Both the position numbers and the translations under genes were made by a program. DNA of 64,000 nucleotides from Chionoecetes opilio. Its lineage: Eukaryota > Arthropoda > Malacostraca > Decapoda > Majidae. The notes under the pieces were generated by a model that worked only from the letters and a program-made list of their open reading frames with translations, searched no databases and was not told where the DNA came from. Position 1 is the stretch's first letter. Each line of letters starts with the position of its first letter. Location: the NCBI GenBank assembly GCA_016584305.1, contig JACEEZ010002646.1, positions 290,888-354,887 of the forward strand, given 5' to 3'. Below, piece after piece: positions 46,333-57,343 of this stretch.

Positions 46333-46640
46333 ATGAGGCATGGCTCTTGACCCTATCGTGATACGTTCATGGCACCGTCATGGCACTGTCGTGGTTATCG
46401 TAACTCTATCGTGACGACAAAATTAATGACCGTTGATTTTCCATTCGTGATGTAGTCTTACAGCTGTCATGACTCCATCGTGACCATCTTACGACCGTCA
46501 TGACACATACGTACAGGCAGCGTGACATTGTTGTGAGGCTATCGTGGTCTGCGTTAATCGTGGACAAATTTCACGATATAGCATCAATAATCAAATTGGT
46601 GGCGCTATCGTGGCTCGATTATGGAATGTGTGAAGGGAGC
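46333..46640. repeat. 300-bp direct repeat, right copy
   Basis: Direct repeat of 45290-45596, 1.04 kb away, with the same ATCGTGA-type word richness. It has an extra CGTCATGGCACTGTCGTGG where the left copy has TTTCTGCACTGTGTGG. Confidence 0.8.
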
Positions 46641-47188
46641 TTTATTTAATATCAATAAGAAACAGAATCCTGGTCTTATACAAAGGAATATAGTCTTCAG
46701 GGATTTTTTCCAAGATGGCTGCCACCTCAAATTCCCTTCCCCCTAGTCAACGTCACTAAGGACTAGAGTCCTATTAATTAACATAGCAATCTCTCGCAAC
46801 GGACTCTTGTTTGGAAGGCAGCGTGATGTCATTGCGCGCCACGTTCAAATTTTGGTCAGAGGTGAACCGACTTCCTCTCTTTCGACTTTGTGGCGAAGTA
46901 TGTCTTAACAGCCAGACGATTATCAGAAAAACAAAAAAGAAGAGTATCAAGTCCTCAGTCAATACCTATAAAGAGGACACGGTCCAGCCAGGGGTCTCCG
47001 TTTGATTGGTTACATCAATGTTTCTATTGCTGTGGAACAAGATCCCAAACACCCGATTCGGTGGAATCAGGCATATCTTGTATGTCTTGACTGAAGGCAA
47101 AAGAGAGGTGTAGATAGAACAACTAAGTCGTACACCATATAAGAGAAAATATACGATAAGTGCACCGAACGGGCAGACAGTTGGGCAG
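46641..47188. other. spacer without recognised features
   Basis: Overlapping 60-residue frames near 46811-47090 show no family motifs. Confidence 0.4.
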
Positions 47189-47844
47189 ATGAGGTGCTGC
47201 AGCGACTATCCGGCCTCCCCGTCAGAGCAGCCGACCTTCATGCTGCTGATGCACGATATCGTTGTGACTGTTACGCGAGATTTTTTAGCGGCCGAGTTCC
47301 ACCAGGCGAAAGGAAAGGGAAAGAGGAAGCAACTCCTGCATGCTGCTTTAGATGAACTCAATGAGCCCAAAGATCAGCGATCCCAGAAGTGGGCTTCTGT
47401 TAACCTGATGGAGCGCTACCTGAAACTTGGCGGTATGCAAATGCGGCGATCAGTATTGATCAAATCGATTCGTGATAAGGAGCAGGATCTTGTTGTACTC
47501 TCAGCACCTGGCTACCGATCAGTCATCTTCTTCCGTGACAACACTATCGCCTCCTTGAATATGATAAAGAATGAATATGAGGATGATAATTTAGAGGCAG
47601 CGCTGGATTTGATTGCAAAGCATGTGAGGAAAGAATGTTCTGAGATGGAAATCTGAAAAATCAGACCGATACGACCAGCATCAACACAGAGATCGCAGAA
47701 GAATCAGCACCACATACATTGCAGAAGTTGCTCGGTAAACTTTCTCTGGCTGAACAATCACTTCCTGCTCTCCTGGTCGGAAACATCGTCACTAGTGCCA
47801 TCACAAAACACCCGACCTCTCTGCAAATCGCACTTGGGGTGTAA
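47189..47844 (+). pseudogene. unrecognised ORF with one frameshift
   Basis: 155 residues (47189-47656) include HDIVVTVTRDFLAAEFHQA, then MQMRRSVLIKSIRDKEQDLV and VLSAPGYRSVIFFRDNTIA, and end ECSEMEI. After a +2 frame change the sense seems to continue (47659-47844) as TLQKLLGKLSLAEQ, LPALLVGNIVTSAITKHPTS and LQIALGV. The composition looks like a real, soluble, helical protein. Proteins of this wording occur, as far as I remember, as repeat-associated hypothetical proteins in marine invertebrates, but I cannot name the family. It has no transposon ends nearby. Confidence 0.5.
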
Positions 47845-48237
47845 TTCCACCGGAAGAAAACAATAAAACAAATATCTATTTTATTAATAAATCAATATAT
47901 TAAAAATTTATATAAAAATTGTCTGTAAAGTTACCTTGAACTTGACTTTTGACCTTGTTTTTTACCGCCAATTGAACAAACAACCACATAAATTAATTTC
48001 TCATGTCAAAATCACATGGAAAAGTGCTATTACATGTGATTCTAGACCTAGTAATTCGTTTTTTTATATTTGTCTACGGAAGTTTGCCGTCGTGGCGGCC
48101 ATTTTGGATTTTCGTCGATTTCTTGGATTGCCAAAGGATTTTCTCTAGTTATCCGCCTGATATGCTTTATAGACATCCTAATGATGTAGAATCCATCGAG
48201 AAAAAAACTATCATTCCATGCAGGGTATAGCTGGCGG
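47845..48237. other. AT-rich flank of the BEL element
   Basis: Short overlapping frames without motifs run up to the LTR start at 48238. Confidence 0.4.
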
Positions 48238-48394
48238 TGTAGAAATTTATGCTACAAGCACATATTTATTTGAGATCTTATCTATACAAAACCCATTGTC
48301 TATCTCATCCCGACACAATACCCCAGCTAGTCAACTAACTAAGATACTTATCGGTGGATAGTAGGGTTGAATTGGTTGTAGGCTTATCAATAGG
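48238..48394 (-). repeat. BEL left LTR, first part
   Basis: Starts TGTAGAAATTTATGCTACAA, as does the right LTR at 56550. The match breaks at 48394 and resumes at 52105, identifying 48395-52104 as an insertion. Confidence 0.9.
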
Positions 48395-48899
48395 CAGGGG
48401 CAGATTGGGTACCCTAAACCAGCCCGGGACAGACACCTACCGGCCCTGGCCCTATCTTGCAAACTTCAGTCATGAATGAAATTTAGTACCCCTGAATAAA
48501 AATATATTGCTTATTCTATTTCAAATAGTAATATTTTCAAATATTATATTTTTCATTTTTTTTTTTTATTATAATATTTTCAAAAAAGTAAAATGTTGAA
48601 TACACGGTATTCAAACCAAAAAATATATCATATACACCACACTGTATATTTGTTGCCATAGTTCTTGTATGAAAGTGCGTTTTCACAGTTTGAACAGCTA
48701 TTGGAGCAATAAGTCTAGATTCACACAATAAACCCAGTCATCCACGAACCATTTTACACAACTTTCAATTCTAACCAGCAAACTGCACTGGGCATCAACA
48801 CAGCTGCTGATCATCCCGCCACACAATACACTTGACTATAAATATGCACATTTCTCATACTTCCCATCAATATAATCACTCATTTTGAAATTTTCATGA

Positions 48900-51480
48900 G
48901 TCTTATCATTCAATACTCATTACTTGGTGATTTCAATGTTCACCACCAGCTTTGGCTATCATCTTCTTTCACTGTCCAACCTGGTGAACAAGCCTACAAT
49001 TTTTCTATCCTCCAAGACCTAGAGCAGCTGGTGTAGCACCCTACCTGTATTCCTGACCATCCACGGAGACACGCCCAACATTCTACACCTTTTCCTAACT
49101 ACTAACCCTTTCTGCTTACTCTGTGAAACTATTCTCTCCGTTGGGTTCCTCCAATCACAATTATATTTCTGTAACTTGTCCTATCGCTCTGGTGCCGCCT
49201 TGGGACCCACCTAAGCGGAGGTGCTTTTGGCATTTCAACTCAGCTAAGTGGGAGGACCTAAGGCAGTACTACTCTGATTTTCCATGGAATAAAATTATTG
49301 TTTCCATGTCAGAGACCCCTCTCTTTGTGCAGAGCGCATAACTGAGGTCATTGTCTCTGTCATGGAGGCGTACGTACATTCCACACACTTTTTATAATCC
49401 TAATGCCCGTCCACTTTGGTTTAAATCTTCTTGTTCTCATGCTGTACAAGATAGAGAGGTGGCTCACAGACGGTACAGTAACCATCCATCTCCTGAAACT
49501 CATGCCCTCTATATTTCTGCCCATAATCATGCCAAATATTTTTTCTACTTACCAAAAACTCCTTCATTCATAGAAAATGTCAAAATTTTCTGAATCAAAC
49601 TAATCTCGTGACTTCTGGCATCTAGCTAAAAACATCTTTAACAATTTATGTCTTCTTCATCTTTCCCTCCTATGTTTCTCCCGGATGGCGCGACAGCTGT
49701 CTCATCTATTTCTAAAGCTGAACTTTGTGCTCAAACCTTTGCTAAAGCTTCCACTCTGGTTGATGAATTCTTCCTTCTCCTCCATCCTCTGACTATGTTA
49801 TTAAGATCCTTCGTAATGATGTTTTATTTGCCCTTGCTGGCCTAGATCTTCGGAAGGCTTGCGGTCCTGATGGAATCCCTCCTATTGTTCTCAAAAACTG
49901 GGCTTCTGTGCTTGCACCTTGTCTGGTCAAACTTTTCCTTCTTTGTCTATCTACTTCCACCATTCCTTGCTGGAAATTTGCTTATATTCAACCTGTGCCT
50001 AAGAAGGGTGACCGTTCTAAGCCTTCAAACATACCATCCTATAGCTTTGACTTCCTGCCTTTTTAACGTTTTTGAATCTATACTTAATAAGAAGATTCTT
50101 AAGCATCTATCTGCTCATAATCTTCTATCTGATCGTCAGTACGGTTTCCATAAAAGGCAATCTGATGGCGATCTTCTAGCTTTTCTAACTGAATCTTGGT
50201 CATCCTCCTTTAGGGGTTTTGGTGAAACTTTTGCCGATGCCCTTGACATATCAAAAGCTTTTGATAGAGTCTGGCACAAATCCTTAATGTTTAAACTACC
50301 ATTATTCGGTTTCTATCCTTTTATCTGCCCCTTCATCTTCAGTTTCCTTTCTAACCGTTCTTTTACAGCTACTGTAGACGGACATTATTCTTCTCCTAAG
50401 TCTATTAATTAATAGTGGTGTTCTCCAGGGTTCTGTCCTATCACCCACTCTTTCTATTATTCATTAATGATCTTCTAAGTCTAACTCAATGCCCTATCCA
50501 CTCCTTCGCTGATGATTCTACCCTGCATTTTTCAACGTCGTTCATTATTCGTCCAACTCAACATGAACTAAGTGACTCACGGAGAGATGCCACGGACATC
50601 CTAACTTCTGACCTTTCTATAAAATCTGATTGGGACAAAGCAAACCTAGCTTCTTTTGTTCAATGACTCAAAAACCCAATTTCTTCAACTATCTATTCGA
50701 CAAAACCTACCAGATAACTGTCCCTTCTTCTTCAATGACAATCAACTGTCTTCTTCTACAATGAACATTCATGGACTCAAAATCCTTTAGAAAAAATTTG
50801 AGACTATCCTTTACAAAAAATTTGAACTGGAAATCTCACATCTCATCTCTTGCTAGAACAACTTTTAAGAAGTTAGGTGTCCTCTGGCGTCTGCGTCCAA
50901 TTTTTTCTCCCTCCCAGTTACTTGCTCTGTACAGGGGCCGTATCCGCCCATGTATGGAGTATGTCGCACATGTTTGGGGGGGATCCATTCATACAGCTTT
51001 CCTCAACAGGGTAGAATCAAAAATGTTGCGTCTCATCAACTCCCCTTCTCTGACCGACTGTCTTCAATCTTTAAGTCATCGCCGCAATGTTACTTCTGTT
51101 GCTATCTTCTATTGTTATTTTCGTGCTCACTGCTCTTCTGAACTTGCTAACTGCATACCTCCCCCCCTCCCACGGCCTCGCTGCACAAGACTTTCTACTC
51201 ATTCTCATCCCTATCCTGTCCATCTTCCAGTGCAAAAGTTAACAAGTATCTTCACTCTTCCATGCCCTTCACTGGTAAACTCTTGAACACTCTTTCTGTT
51301 TCTATTCTTCCACCTTCCGACGACAATTTTTTTTCAAGAAAGGAGTAACAAGACACCTCCCGAACTAAATTGACTCACCCCCCTTTTCTATAAGTATTCT
51401 CTTACAGTCATCTCTATAGGCACTGGTAACTAATCGGGTTTTTTTTGTCCTTGGCTAGTCCTTTGTGCTGTAAAAAAACA
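48900..51480 (+). pseudogene. jockey-like LINE, endonuclease tail to 3' end
   Basis: Pieces in order: LGDFNVHHQLWLSSS (48933), [20 protein letters not shown] (49220), RPLWFKSSCSHAVQDREVAH (49399), RQYGFHKRQSDGDLLAF and ADALDISKAFDRVWHKSLMF (50130-50290), HSFADDSTLHFSTSF (50500, catalytic box FADD), WKSHISSLARTTFKKLGVLW (50830) and SSELANCIPPPLPRP (51130). The 3' UTR and an A-rich tail end near 51485. Frameshifts occur in most segments. It is the longest member of this family here. Confidence 0.85.
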
Positions 51481-51932
51481 AAAAAACCATTACACTGAGG
51501 TGTGTGGCCCGTGGTGCCATGAAACTGTACAGTTTGTTGTGGATCAGGTGCCAAAAGGAGGATTTTGAGGTCAAGCTAGCTGTCTCAACGTCAACGATCT
51601 CCAATAAATGCGCTAGAATTCATTGGAGTTATATTATTATACACCCATGCTAGAAACAGCTGATCTCTCTTTCTCTCTCTCTTATAGATTGCTTCATAAA
51701 ATGTTGAACTTATGATTTCGTACCAATAATATAACCAGGCTCTAATCCCGATAGCCACTTGTTCATCAAGCGTACTCGAGTCTGGTTCCCGGGCCCCGGC
51801 GCCGGCGGCCCACAGACCCATTGACCCTCCGGGAACCAGCCCAGTGTGTCCTGTGGCCAATTCGCCTCTGGGGTCATACTCCTTCAGATTCAATAGCTAG
51901 AATACGGGAGAGGGATGGAGGAGAAGCCAGGC

Positions 51933-51962
51933 TGCCTCGTCTGGCTTGAGCCAGACGAGGCA
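51933..51962. repeat. perfect 14-bp stem hairpin
   Basis: TGCCTCGTCTGGCT is followed by a TG loop and its exact reverse complement AGCCAGACGAGGCA. It lies in the right part of the composite element, among terminus-like GC-rich blocks. Confidence 0.85.
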
Positions 51963-52104
51963 CACGGTCTCCGGGCATAAACGTCTCTCACAACCGTACC
52001 ATACTGCGCTACAGAGGGCCGGCCCCGCCGGGACTCAGAGCGGCCCAAGACCCTCCGGCCCACCGGGACACAGCCCGGTTTGCCCTATGGCCAATCCGCC
52101 CCTG

Positions 52105-52743
52105 ACTGCAATGTCTTGTTATCCGAAATGGTCAGCGTGATCGAGGCCGCCGGTGAAGAGCGGAGGCGGAGGCGTTATTTTGTATCGAGGCGTCAAGTGG
52201 TTATCACACCAACAGACGCGGAGGTATAATCAGTGTGTCGTATTTAACACGTCCTTTGATTTAACACTTATATGTACAAAATGAACGTATGTACAATTTC
52301 TTCTCATTATAATCAGACAAGCACAGTGAAAGGTGTTAATAACGGGAGGGTCTGGAGTGAACTCTATATACTAATGCATGTATATTTAGTAGGAGATGTT
52401 ACTCCCGCGAGGGTCTGGAGTGGTACTCAATTTCCGTGGGCGGCGAGCCCCCGCTACCATACCCAGCCACGCACATAAATCTCAGTGGCTAATATCTAAT
52501 GGGCGGCAGCCAATGGCCAATGACCACGCTTCAAACCAAGGTGCTAATTATTTAAGGTGCAAATACTTAATAACCACTGGGAATGTGCATTTATATTATC
52601 CCAGTACTTATCATTTACTTAAATTACCTTAATTAATACCCATTAGCATTATAATTATATATATACATCCCTACGCTCCCCCTATGATGAGCGGACAATA
52701 CCTCCCTCACAAGGGGGGGGGGAAACAAACCACCACTCTACCA
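52105..52743 (-). repeat. BEL left LTR, second part
   Basis: Resumes ACTGCAATGTCTTGTTATCC as at 56704 and ends near CCACTCTACCA. Together with 48238-48394 it gives a 796-bp LTR. Confidence 0.88.
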
Positions 52744-52951
52744 ATTATTGAGAGGGTGGATGGTGGATCATTTCCACAACTGGGGGCCGCCGAAAACTGA
52801 AGTTACGCCTCAAGTGACATCACCCCAGGCCACATAGCGCCGGAACATTTGAATAAAGGTTTCGGCACTTTGGTCCTTGGCTATTTCCAAATTAATAGTC
52901 CTGATAGAGGTACAAGTGAATATGCAGACATATACTTGATTTGGGGGAGAG
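52744..52951. other. BEL internal region between integrase and 3' LTR
   Basis: No ORF. It should hold the integrase C-terminus and the polypurine tract, but neither is recognisable. Confidence 0.4.
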
Positions 52952-53299
52952 TTAATTATCTCCGGAAATTATAATATCCCCAGTATACTCATCACCATTG
53001 ACCTCAAATGGTTTTAGGAGCTCTCTATCAGCGGGAAGTTCAGGGGGGCCTAGATAGGCGACTAGTCTACCTTCAGATCTATTAAATTTAAAGCAAGATT
53101 TGAGGTAATATTTGACTGCCTGTCTACCATAATGTATCCAAAATTGACACCTGATATCTGCTAATATTGTAGCCATTCCGCCATGTAATGAATTCCTATG
53201 ATATTCTTCCACCAACAATTTAGTAAGATGATGGCATTTGGGAATTAGTATGGGATGGCAGGTGGTATTTGGAAGATCAGCTTTCAAATTTCTCGACAC
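52952..53299 (-). pseudogene. BEL/Pao integrase zinc-binding region
   Basis: 115 residues. HHLTKLLVEEYHRNSLHGGM and ADIRCQFWIHYGRQAVKYYL, then KSCFKFNR, match the H-H-C-C domain that precedes BEL/Pao integrase cores, but the second Cys of the C-x-x-C pair is replaced (CFKF). The C-terminal part (YLGPPELPADRELL) leads toward the catalytic core, which is missing. Confidence 0.8.
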
Positions 53300-53601
53300 C
53301 TAATTATACCCTGATGATCTAGGTACAGACCTAATGATTTGGTCAATTTGTTCCTATGTGGGCTGGCTGAGGCCAAGAGCTGATATTCCTCAGGAAATTC
53401 CTGCTTCTGTATTTTTCTGACCCAAAACTTAAAAGGATCAGAGCTATCCCTTTTTATGAATTTGAAGACTAAATTAGTAGTCTTAATTAGTTTGCTCAGT
53501 AAGGAAAACTTTCTATTTTCTATCACAGGATCTGGGATCAATTCAGGTTCCCTTATTATATCTTTAGATATGTCTGGCTGAGTGGAAACCTTTTTAGGCA
53601 A
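53284..53601 (-). pseudogene. BEL/Pao pre-integrase region
   Basis: 105 residues with FWVRKIQKQEFPEEYQLLAS and LTKSLGLYLDHQGIIRCREI, the typical link between RNase H and integrase in BEL/Pao polyproteins (F-x-x-E, L-x-x-L-x-x-x-LD-x-x-G-x-I-R). It overlaps the integrase frame by 16 bases in another phase, so a frameshift separates them. Confidence 0.75.
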
Positions 53602-53760
53602 TTATTACACTCTTTTTAGCCAGGTAGGACCTTTTTTAAAAACCATAATCCTGTGTTTAATTTGAGGTATTACTTCCTCGCGACACATATTATTAGGATT
53701 TTCATTAGTGGCAATATATTCATTATGAACTAGAATATCACTTTCCTCTAATACCTCACT

Positions 53761-54644
53761 AATTAGAGAGAACTGCAACTCCGAAATCCCAGTGGTCGCT
53801 GGCAGTTTTAACTCACAATTTGGTAAAAAGTTGGTCAATTTGAAAGAAAAATATGGGCTTATTCCACTGCACTTAAAACACACAAGTATAATATTAAGAA
53901 CGATTTTTTCTATATGTATTTTGTATGAAGCCTGATTCTTTTAAACATTGTATAACCAAATAACCAAGTAGGTTATAGTTGAGGAGGCGAGGTAAATGCT
54001 ACTCTATGATATTATATAGTCAATAACGAATGTTTTTGAAGTTATCTATACCTAGGCAGTCATATTTTCCTGCTATTATTGTGTATCAATCAGATAGAAA
54101 GCCTGGAAGGCAATGAGTCGACGCGTGAAGTCGTAATGTTTTGTTCAATCGCCCCGCCACAATCTCCCCGCCCACCACTCCCCGCCGCGGCACGTCGCCT
54201 TTCCCCAATTATAACCTACATTGTCGCAGAACAAGCCCATTTCGGCATTCTATATTCTTCGTTTTTCCAAGGCATTTTTATTGTATTTTGACAAGCGTTT
54301 GCCAGACGCGCAGTACTGTCTTAGAAAACAGTGTGAACATCGCCCAAATTTACATGCCACAAAATAATGTAAAAAATATATTAAGCTTTGTACTCGAGGC
54401 GAGTAATTTTTCATTTAAAATTTCTATTATAAGAACGCTCCATCGTAATGCATGTCATCCATATAATTAGTAGAACAACAGAAAGAACTATATTTTTGGT
54501 ATTCAGATGCGGTGCATCAATGTTTTTCGCGAAATTAATTTATGAAAAATATTAGTCGCGGAGCCAAAACACAGTAGACCAACCTTTGAGTTAAAACTGC
54601 CAGCGACCACTGGCATTTCTCGAGTTTCAGATCATTGGAATTAG
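53761..54644. mobile_element. MITE with TGCCAGYGGTCGCTGGCA-type termini
   Basis: The left end contains CAGTGGTCGCTGGCAGTTTT (53790) and the right end its inverted match AACTGCCAGCGACCACTGGC (54595). AATTAG stands at both edges (53761-53766 and 54639-54644) as a possible target duplication. It interrupts the BEL pol region. Related copies are at 57344-58985, 58986-59385 and 63269 onward. Confidence 0.75.
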
Positions 54645-54689
54645 TGTGGGCAAGAAAGTGGTTCCAATTCTGGTAATTAATAGGGCTTG

Positions 54690-54870
54690 TGCATGACTAG
54701 GAATACTCTCCTCTTGTTCGGCTTGGTGAGTATGTGGGATGGGTCCCTGTTAGACTAGGGGTCTCACCAATAAAGGTTGCACCGCTCGGGATTCGAACCC
54801 GGGACCTTCCGCATGCCGGGCGGCTGTGCTTCCCGTTACACCACGGGAACCTCCTAGTGGCAACCCACAC
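54690..54870 (-). mobile_element. tRNA-derived SINE
   Basis: On the minus strand GGTTCCCGTGGTGTAACGGG (A-box arm), CCGCCCGGCATGCGG (anticodon-arm-like), CCCGGGTTCGAATCCCGAGC (B box) and GCGGTGCAACCTTTATTGG follow each other. The acceptor stem does not pair well and a tail follows, so I call a SINE rather than a tRNA gene. Same family as at 27590-27900. Confidence 0.75.
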
Positions 54871-54885
54871 AGTCCCATTATTACA

Positions 54886-55854
54886 TTACCACCAGCACTG
54901 GTGAGTAGTGAACATAGAGACGTTATGTCTTTTGATGACCTTCCTTAGGTAACGCCTAAAATAATCAGCGCCTATTATTAGTTGGAATGGACCATCAATG
55001 TCCTCGAAGGTATTACTAACTAGTTTAACACCATTATCCCTTAGCATTTCAGCTGTGTCCTTTAGTCCATTAACAGTTAAACTAATACCAATATTATTAA
55101 CTACTACAGCAGCTATCCTACATTTATATCTTCCTAATTGGACTAGGGGTTGAACTATGTCAAAGTTTTGAGCCTCTTTATTGGCAAAAAAACCTGATAT
55201 GGCTAAATTCATTTGATTAATTATGGGTAGTTGTAATAATTCAACTATCTCCCTACTTATGAAGGATCTTTGTGCACCACTGTCAAACATCGTCTTTACA
55301 ATGACTGAATTACCATTGTGGCTCACCTTCAATTCTGCAGTAGGAACAGCTGCTGAACTACTCTTATTAGTGATTGTCATTTTAACTGCTGTAGGGTCTG
55401 AGTTAATATCACTGTTAGGACAAAGAGTGATGTTATGAATAGATTGTTTACATTTCCTACAAGTTCTTAAGTTTATAGGGCATGCATTTGAAGCATGTTT
55501 ACCACTGAGGCAGGTTAGGCAATTACCAAGGCTCATTAACCAATCTGAATAGATATTACATGTGGAGGGTAGATGTTCCCCCTCACATAAGACACAATTT
55601 ATTATTCGTACTTCACTAGAAGTATCCCTGGATTTAGGGATTGTATCTTTTATTTGAGTAGGTCTTAGTGGTTTACTGGTAGGCTGAGAAGTTTGAATTT
55701 TAAATTTAAAAGACGGTTTGATTTGCGTAACTTTAACAAGCGCAGGATAAATACCCACCAACGAGGGATCTTTAAACTCTAAGGGTGGCTGATATAGCTG
55801 ATTACTCATAGGTGTAACAATCTTGATGTCCCTGTGGGGGGGGTTCCTGCTCAA
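54886..55854 (-). pseudogene. BEL/Pao gag zinc knuckles and aspartic protease
   Basis: 322 residues. Cys/His-rich knuckles at residues about 85-150 (CVLCEGEHLPSTC, CLTCLSGKHASNAC, CRKCKQSIHNITLC) are followed by the retropepsin-like domain with VKTMFDSGAQRSFISREIVE (catalytic Asp in DSGA) and the C-terminal FQLIIGADYF (IIGxD motif). The domain order is that of BEL/Pao Gag-Pro. The frame is open here, but it is cut off from upstream gag by stops near 55855-55957 and from pol by the SINE and MITE. Confidence 0.9.
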
Positions 55855-55957
55855 TACCTTGCAAATTTTGGGTTAAAGAAGCTTTAGCTGCTGATGGAAT
55901 ATGAGTACACTCCAGTAATCCCTCATATTCAATTACTTTATCGAGATATCTTTGACA

Positions 55958-56158
55958 CTATTGTTCATAATTGATCACACATTGGTGAATCATTTCTTTA
56001 TCCCCAGCTTGTCTTAATTGAACTTCATATAGGAAGTAAACCTCCTCATATTTATCCCATTGCTCATTTAACAATGGTAGACCTGTCTTTAAATTAATAT
56101 AAACAATAGGAATTGCCTTAATTGCATCCTCACACTTATTATATATTCGTGTCAGCAT
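55958..56158 (-). pseudogene. BEL/Pao gag N-terminal part
   Basis: 66 residues: MLTRIYNKCEDAIKAIPIVY, then LLNEQWDKYEEVYFLYEVQL, resembling the start of BEL/Pao Gag (DUF1759-type helical region). A stop at 55958 separates it from the following gag. Confidence 0.65.
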
Positions 56159-56530
56159 TGCTAATTTAGCCGATATGAATGCTTAGCTAATTTCGCCATG
56201 ATTTAGTTAATAACTAAGTCAAATAAAATATTAAATGCAAGATTACGTCACTAAAATAATTGTTATTTGATAATTAATTATTATATCAAGTGGTGGTAGT
56301 GCCTGCTCAGTCTTTCAAGACGCAAAGCCAGGCGTATATAGTTTCAACCACCACAACTAACCACGTAACTACAGGCAATATATTCTGACTGGCATATGAT
56401 AATCACCCAGCTGTTGGATCGTTCCTGACGCCGGGAAACACCTCGTCTCCACTCCTTCAACCACCTGTTGTGGTAGGTTCATAACTACGCTTCACAACGA
56501 CCACCTCGAGTCACATGAACATCAATATTA

Positions 56531-56546
56531 CTCACTCGGGGCGCCA
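56531..56546 (-). promoter_or_regulatory. candidate primer-binding site
   Basis: On the minus strand TGGCGCCCCGAGTGAG follows the 5' LTR end after three bases. The first eight bases equal the start of Lys-tRNA-primed sites, but the rest does not match that tRNA, so the primer is uncertain. Confidence 0.5.
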
Positions 56547-56549
56547 TTT

Positions 56550-57343
56550 TGTAGAAATTTATGCTACAAGCACATATTTATTTGAGATCTTACCTATACA
56601 AAACCCATTGTCTATCTCATCCCGACACAATACCCCAGCTAGTCAACTAACTAAGATACTTATCGGTGGATAGTAGAGTTGAATTGGTTGTAGGCTTATT
56701 AATACTGCAATGTCTTGTTATCCGAAATGGTCAGCGTGATCGAGGCCGCCGGTGAAGAGCGGAGGCGGAGGCGTTATTTTGTATCGAGGCGTCAAGTGGT
56801 TATCACACCAACAGACGCGGAGGTATAATCGTGTGTCGTATTTTAAAACGTCCTTTGATTTAACACTTATATGTACAAAATGAACGTATGTACAATTTCT
56901 TCTCATTATAATCAGACAAGCACAGTGAAAAGGTGTTAATAAAGGGAGGGTCTTGGATGAACTCTAATACTAAGCACGTAAAATTTAGTAAGAGATGTTA
57001 CTCCCGCGAGGGTCTGGAGTGGTACTCAATTTCCGTGGGCGGCGAGCCCCCGTACCATACTCAGCTACGTATGTACATAAATCTCAGTGGCTAATATCTA
57101 ATGGGCGGCAGCCAATGGCCAATGACCACGCTTCAACCAAGGGGCTAATTATTTAAGGTGCAAAACTTAATAACCACTGGGAATGTGCATTTATATTATC
57201 CCAGTATTACATTTACTTAAATTCCCCTTAATTAATACCCATTAGCATTTTAATTATATATATAAAATCCCTACGCTCCCCCTATAATGAGCGGACAATA
57301 CCCCCCTCACAAGGGGGAGGGGAAACAAACCACCACTCTGGCA
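56550..57343 (-). repeat. BEL right (5') LTR
   Basis: TGTAGAAATTTATGC to CTCTGGCA, about 794 bp and uninterrupted. It differs from the left LTR by several dozen scattered changes and small indels between 56840 and 57300. Confidence 0.88.

Larger units (their letters stand above)
48395..52104. mobile_element. composite DNA element carrying a jockey LINE
   Basis: Left terminus CAGGGGCAGATTGG and right terminus CCAATCCGCCCCTG are inverted repeats, and comparison with the uninterrupted LTR at 56550-57343 shows that the whole 3.7 kb was inserted. Inside are about 450 bp of non-coding DNA, a + strand jockey LINE (about 48900-51480), and a second, diverged right-terminus-like block at 51780-51872. 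No target duplication is visible; two extra G sit at the left join. No DNA transposase ORF. The left 450 bp plus LINE start is the same arrangement as at 4860-6647. Confidence 0.75.
48238..57343 (-). mobile_element. BEL/Pao LTR retrotransposon, nested insertions
   Basis: Two LTRs of about 795 bp bracket minus-strand gag, protease, and pre-integrase/integrase regions in the BEL/Pao order. The left (3') LTR is split by a 3.7-kb composite element (48395-52104). Between protease and integrase, where reverse transcriptase and RNase H should be (more than 2 kb), only about 1 kb exists, and most of that is a MITE and a SINE. The element cannot be autonomous. A second, badly corrupted copy of its 5' part is at 61411-63268. 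Confidence 0.88.

Noticed and set aside
45290..46640. Direct repeats considered as a pair of LTRs
   Set aside because: No TG/CA ends, primer-binding site, polypurine tract or target duplication could be found.
54765..54850. Possible tRNA gene on the minus strand with an anticodon-like GGC
   Set aside because: The acceptor stem does not pair properly, a SINE tail follows, and related degenerate copies are at 27590-27900.
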